Source: Sphingopyxis sp. QXT-31
GTDB lineage: Bacteria; Pseudomonadota; Alphaproteobacteria; Sphingomonadales; Sphingomonadaceae
Length of the DNA stretch: 64,000 nt
NCBI RefSeq assembly: GCF_001984035.1
Contig: NZ_CP019449.1
Location: forward strand, 3,100,001 to 3,164,000
Direction of reading: 5' to 3'
Shown here: piece after piece, positions 60,312 through 64,000 of the stretch
Layout of the letters: each line of letters opens with the position of its first letter
Numbering within the stretch: position 1 is the stretch's first letter
Notes under the pieces: generated by a model
The model's input: only the letters and a program-made list of their open reading frames with translations
The model's database searches: none
Told to the model about the DNA's origin: nothing
Position numbers and translations under genes: made by a program

Positions 60312-61517
60312 ATGACGCTTTGCAGTATGGTTCACGAGCAGACGCGGCTCATCCACGGCGATACCCCGTGCGACGCGCTCCAGCGGACGCCCGGTCCGCC
60401 GATCCAGCGCGGCTCGACCGTTCTCCTGCCCAGCTGTGAGGCGCTCTACGACGGCGGCAAGGTCACCTACGGCCGCGTCGGCCTCTCGACCCAGCGCACG
60501 CTGCGCGATGCCCTGCGCGATCTCGAGAATGCCGATGAAGCCTTCATCTATCCCTCGGGCCTCACCGCGATCACCGGCACGCTGCTCGCGCTGCTCTCCG
60601 CCGGCGACGAAGTTCTCGCCTGCGACACCGTCTATAATCCGACCCGGCGTTTCCTTGCCGGCACACTCGCGCGCTACGGCGTCACCGCGCGCTACTTCGA
60701 TCCCGCCGACGATGCCGAAGCCATCCGCGCGATGATAACGCCGAAGACCCGTGTGATCTTTCTCGAATCCCCCGGTTCGCTGAGCTTCGAAATGCAGGAC
60801 ATCCCGGCGATCGCCGCAATGGCGAAGGAAGCCGGGATCATGACCGTGATCGACAATACCTGGTCGGCCGGCGTCCTCTTCAAGCCGCTCGATCACGGCG
60901 TCGACGTGAGCATCCAGTCGCTCACCAAATATGTCTGCGGCCATTCGGACGTGTTCATGGGGCTCGCCGCGACGAAGGGCCATGCCGCCGAACTGCTCGC
61001 GGCGTCGAGCTACGAGACGGGCTGGGCGGTATCGCCCGACGACGCCTATATGGCGATCCGCGGTCTGCGGACGCTCCATACCCGTCTCGCGCAGCATGGC
61101 GCCGCCGCGCTTCAGGTCGCCAAATGGCTCGAGGCGCAGCCCGAAGTCCATTCGGTGATGTGCCCCGCGCTGCCGAGCGATCCGGGTCATGCGATCTGGA
61201 AGCGCGATTTCACGGGCACCTGCGGCCTGATCGGCGCGGTACTCCAGCCCGCGCCCGAAACGGCTGTCGCCGCGATGGTCGAGCAGCTCAAGCTTTTCGG
61301 TCTCGGTTTCAGCTGGGGCGGCTATGAGAGCCTCGCCATTCCCGTCGACCCGCAGCTCAAGGCCCGGACCCACAAGCTCAGCTATCCCGGCCCCTTGCTA
61401 AGATTGCACATCGGGCTCGAAAGGGTGGATGACCTCATCGCGGATTTGCGGCAAGGGCTCGACACCCTTTCGCAGGACACCGCAGCGCCACCGCGCAAGT
61501 TGAGGGCCGCAGGATAA
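60312..61517 (+). CDS. PLP-dependent C-S lyase (cystathionine beta-lyase/gamma-synthase family)
   Basis: The 401-residue protein has the PLP lysine K206 in QSLTKYVCGHSD, VIDNTWSAGVLFKPLDHG, YPSGLTAITG and the end region LLRLHIGLERVDDLIADL. It is a clear paralogue of the metC-like protein at 12111, with which it shares DPGHAIWKRDFTG near the C-terminal third and YNPTRRFL/YGPTRKFL. It starts 14 bases after the sigma gene and 75 bases before the last receptor, so these three may be one transcript. A start at 60327 is also possible. Confidence 0.9.
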   Translation: MTLCSMVHEQTRLIHGDTPCDALQRTPGPPIQRGSTVLLPSCEALYDGGKVTYGRVGLSTQRTLRDALRDLENADEAFIYPSGLTAITGTLLALLSAGDEVLACDTVYNPTRRFLAGTLARYGVTARYFDPADDAEAIRAMITPKTRVIFLESPGSLSFEMQDIPAIAAMAKEAGIMTVIDNTWSAGVLFKPLDHGVDVSIQSLTKYVCGHSDVFMGLAATKGHAAELLAASSYETGWAVSPDDAYMAIRGLRTLHTRLAQHGAAALQVAKWLEAQPEVHSVMCPALPSDPGHAIWKRDFTGTCGLIGAVLQPAPETAVAAMVEQLKLFGLGFSWGGYESLAIPVDPQLKARTHKLSYPGPLLRLHIGLERVDDLIADLRQGLDTLSQDTAAPPRKLRAAG

Positions 61518-61592
61518 GCGCCGAAACAAGCGGAAAACAAAAAAATCGCAGGTTCACCGGGGGAACGATTTTCCGTATTCAGGAGCAAGACC

Positions 61593-64000
61593 ATGCAAAA
61601 ATATACGAGACTGCTGGTGGGGGCGTCCTGCGTCGCCGCCGCCATCTCCATGCCTGCCTTCGCGCAGGATGCCCCGGCCGACGACGCCGGTGAAACGGCC
61701 TCCCAGTCCGAAATCATCGTCACCGGCACCCGCGGCCAAGCTCGTACCGTCATTTCGAGCCCGACCCCGATCGACGTGATCGGCGGCGAAGAGCTTGAAA
61801 AGCTCGGCGGCGGCATGCAGCTGCGCGACGCGCTGACGCAGCTCGTGCCGTCCTTCCAGTCGACGACCGTGGGCAGCTCGTCGTTCAACAGCCTGACGCG
61901 CCCCGCGGGCCTTCGCGGCCTTTCGGGCGTCCATGTCCTCGTGCTGGTCAACGGCAAGCGCCGTCACAACAGCTCGATCATCGACTTCAACTCGGGCGCG
62001 ACGTCGCAGGGCGGCAACCCGGTCGATCTCGACCTCATTCCGTCGAGCGCGATCGAGCGCATCGAAGTGCTGCGCGACGGTGCCTCGGCGCAATATGGCT
62101 CGGATGCGATCGCGGGTGTGATCAACGTCATCCTGAAGACCAATGACTCGGGCGGCAAGGCAGCCCTCGAGGCGGGCCAGCGCTATGGTCGCGACGGCAG
62201 CGGCAGCGATGGCGAAACCATCTCAGGCAGCGTCTCGCACGGCTTCGCGCTCGGCGACGGCGGTTCGTTCACACTGTCGGTCGAAGGCAAGAAGGCCAAT
62301 GCCGCCGTGCGCAACACCGACGTAACCGGGGCGCTTTATTTCCCGCTCGCCGGCGGTGTACCCGATCCGCGCGAACTCACCGCCAATCGCCGCACCTATC
62401 AAGGCGGCCTCCCCGACGTGAAGGACGTCAAGGTCGCGCAAACGCTCGTCCTGCCGCTCGGCAACGTCACCTTCTATTCGGATGGCACCTTCGGCTATCG
62501 CGACGCGCGCGTCGGCCAGGCCGGCCGCCGCCCGAACAGCAACCAGAACATCATCCAGATCTATCCCGACGGCTTCACGCCTTACTACACGCTGCAGGAA
62601 ACCGACTTCCAATTCACCGGCGGCCTTCGCGGCGAGACTGCGGGCTGGAACATCGATCTCAGCAGCACCTATGGCCGCAACTATGCCAAGAATGGCGCCG
62701 AAAATACGCTCAACGCGTCGCTCGGCCCGTCGAGCCCGACCGAGTTCAAGACCTTCAGCTCGGCGTTCGACCAGTGGACGAACAATCTCGACCTGACGCG
62801 TCGTATCGAGTTCGACGGCGAGACGGCACTCCAGGTCTCGCTCGGCGCCGAGTATCGCTACGAGAATTACGTCACCAAGCCGCTCGACGTCGAAAGCTAC
62901 CGGGCCGGGGGCTATTTCTATCCGACCGGTCCGCTCGCCGGACGCCCGGCACAGGTCGGTGCACAGGGCGCGATCGTCGTTACCCCCGAGGATGCGGCGA
63001 ACATCAACCGCAACATCTGGGCGGGTTATGTCGATCTCGCGCTGGACGTCAGCCCCCGCTTCCTCGTCACCGCGGCGGGGCGCTTCGAGCATTTCGACGA
63101 CAGCTCGGGCAGCGTCTTCAGCGGCAAGGTGAGCGCACGCTATGAGCTGACCGACTGGCTCGCACTGCGAGGTGCGTTCAGCAACGGCTTCCGCGCCCCC
63201 TCGCTGGCGCAGCAGGACTTCGCGCAGACCTCGACGTCGATCAATCTTGTCGGCGGCGTCTATATCCCGGTGCTCACCAAGATCGTGAAGACCAACTCGG
63301 CGGTCGCGCAGGCGCTCGGTGCGCAGCCACTCAAGCCGGAGAAGTCGAAGAACTACAGCCTCGGCTTCACGCTGACGCCGGCGTCGGGTCTCTCGCTCTC
63401 GGTCGATGCCTATCAGATCGATCTCGACGACCGCATCACCCTCACCGGCCTGTTGTCGGGCACGGGGATCCGGAACATCCTGATCGCAAACGGCTTCTCG
63501 GGTGACCAGTCGGTGCGCTTCTTCACCAACGCCGTCGACACGCGCACGCGCGGCGTCGATGTCGTGGGCACCTATGCGTTCGACGTCGGCAGTGCCGGAC
63601 GCCTGCGCACGAGCGTCGGCTTCAACTATAATGACACCGACATCAGGAAGATCGCAGCCAACCCGAGCGAACTCGCGGGCCTCGGCCTGACCCTGTTCGA
63701 CCGGCGCACCCAGGGCTGGTTCACCTCGACTCCGAAGACCAAGCTGATCCTCGGCGCCAACTTCGAATCCGGTCCCTTCACGATTAACGTCAAGGAAACG
63801 CGCTACGACAAATTCAAGTCGCTCGATAATCTCGTCGGCGGCCTTCCCGTCAACGACCAGAGCTTCGGCGCCAAGTGGATCACCGATCTCGAGGTCTCCT
63901 ACGGCGTGACCGAGAAGTTTCGGGTCGCCGCGGGCGCCTATAATATTTTCGACGTCTATCCCGACCGCACGACCGTCGCCAACACCATCGGGCTCGCCCC
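61593..64000 (+). CDS. TonB-dependent outer-membrane receptor (C-terminal end beyond window)
   Basis: About 802 residues are visible, with no stop before the right edge. It has a signal ending MPAFAQD, SEIIVTGTRG, a plug domain (RPAGLRGLSGVHVLVLVNGKRRHN, IEVLRDGASAQYGSDAIAGVINV) and most of a barrel; the visible end reads AAGAYNIFDVYPDRTTV, normally some 40-60 residues from the C-terminus. The start follows AGGAGCAAGACC. It is a paralogue of the receptor at 17605, and each lies close to a metC-like gene. Ligand probably a sulfur-containing or peptide-like compound. Confidence 0.92.
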   Translation, partial: MQKYTRLLVGASCVAAAISMPAFAQDAPADDAGETASQSEIIVTGTRGQARTVISSPTPIDVIGGEELEKLGGGMQLRDALTQLVPSFQSTTVGSSSFNSLTRPAGLRGLSGVHVLVLVNGKRRHNSSIIDFNSGATSQGGNPVDLDLIPSSAIERIEVLRDGASAQYGSDAIAGVINVILKTNDSGGKAALEAGQRYGRDGSGSDGETISGSVSHGFALGDGGSFTLSVEGKKANAAVRNTDVTGALYFPLAGGVPDPRELTANRRTYQGGLPDVKDVKVAQTLVLPLGNVTFYSDGTFGYRDARVGQAGRRPNSNQNIIQIYPDGFTPYYTLQETDFQFTGGLRGETAGWNIDLSSTYGRNYAKNGAENTLNASLGPSSPTEFKTFSSAFDQWTNNLDLTRRIEFDGETALQVSLGAEYRYENYVTKPLDVESYRAGGYFYPTGPLAGRPAQVGAQGAIVVTPEDAANINRNIWAGYVDLALDVSPRFLVTAAGRFEHFDDSSGSVFSGKVSARYELTDWLALRGAFSNGFRAPSLAQQDFAQTSTSINLVGGVYIPVLTKIVKTNSAVAQALGAQPLKPEKSKNYSLGFTLTPASGLSLSVDAYQIDLDDRITLTGLLSGTGIRNILIANGFSGDQSVRFFTNAVDTRTRGVDVVGTYAFDVGSAGRLRTSVGFNYNDTDIRKIAANPSELAGLGLTLFDRRTQGWFTSTPKTKLILGANFESGPFTINVKETRYDKFKSLDNLVGGLPVNDQSFGAKWITDLEVSYGVTEKFRVAAGAYNIFDVYPDRTTVANTIGLA

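Noticed and set aside
1..64000. CRISPR arrays, rRNA operons, intact tRNAs and complete insertion sequences
   Set aside because: I looked for regularly spaced repeats, rRNA-like stretches, full cloverleaf sequences and transposase motifs and found none beyond the tRNA-Arg fragment.

Overview
The window looks like a chromosomal segment of a high-GC, aerobic alphaproteobacterium of the Sphingomonadales (Sphingopyxis/Sphingomonas type). The basis is codon use, five large TonB-dependent receptors with the sphingomonad 'EIVVTG(S/T)R' plug start, tightly packed operons with ATGA overlaps, and the set of copper-resistance families. This is an inference from gene content, not a database identification.

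Layout. 1-600: the start of a serine O-acetyltransferase gene (cysE/epsC type, minus strand, running off the left edge), preceded by a 47-codon ORF. 800-3415: an integration hotspot with a serine recombinase that has lost its catalytic domain, a 46-bp 3' fragment of a tRNA-Arg(CCG) gene acting as a likely att copy, and an intact P4-type tyrosine integrase. 3498-5929: an AraC regulator, a methyltransferase and an alpha/beta-hydrolase-fold protein that lacks a nucleophile. 6158-20076: an uptake region with a HutC-like GntR regulator, a TonB receptor with two PepSY membrane proteins, an Aap-type amino-acid ABC transporter whose two permeases are fused and whose operon contains a cystathionine beta-lyase-like gene, a divergent LysR regulator, and a second receptor.

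20234-44057: a large copper block. It holds DUF411, DUF305, copB and copA on the minus strand below a CnrYXH-like ECF sigma/anti-sigma set, then copC, copD, an AraC regulator, a methyltransferase, a Cu P-type ATPase, a secreted NTF2-like protein and a cytochrome c on the plus strand. An unfamiliar protein with helix-hairpin-helix-like and PD-(D/E)XK-like signals and a fourth-type receptor follow, and then a cusCBAF efflux operon with two small secreted proteins. 44083-47367: a sulfide-detoxification operon (persulfide dioxygenase, DUF442-SQR fusion, TauE/SafE exporter).

47623-64000: a second amino-acid/peptide region with three amidohydrolase-family proteins, two dicarboxylate/amino-acid:cation symporters, a RidA protein, an Lrp/AsnC regulator, an ECF sigma factor without an adjacent anti-sigma, a second C-S lyase and two more receptors (the last runs off the right edge). 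The two nutrient regions on either side of the copper/sulfide block share the same kinds of parts (receptor, PLP C-S lyase, amino-acid transporter, local regulator), so the metal block may have been inserted between them.

No rRNA, intact tRNA or CRISPR array was seen. The most unusual items are the HhH/PD-(D/E)XK-like protein at 33376-34653, the AapQ-AapM fusion with an embedded C-S lyase, the HutC-like regulon with a candidate operator, and the paired amidohydrolases in which one has lost its metal ligands.
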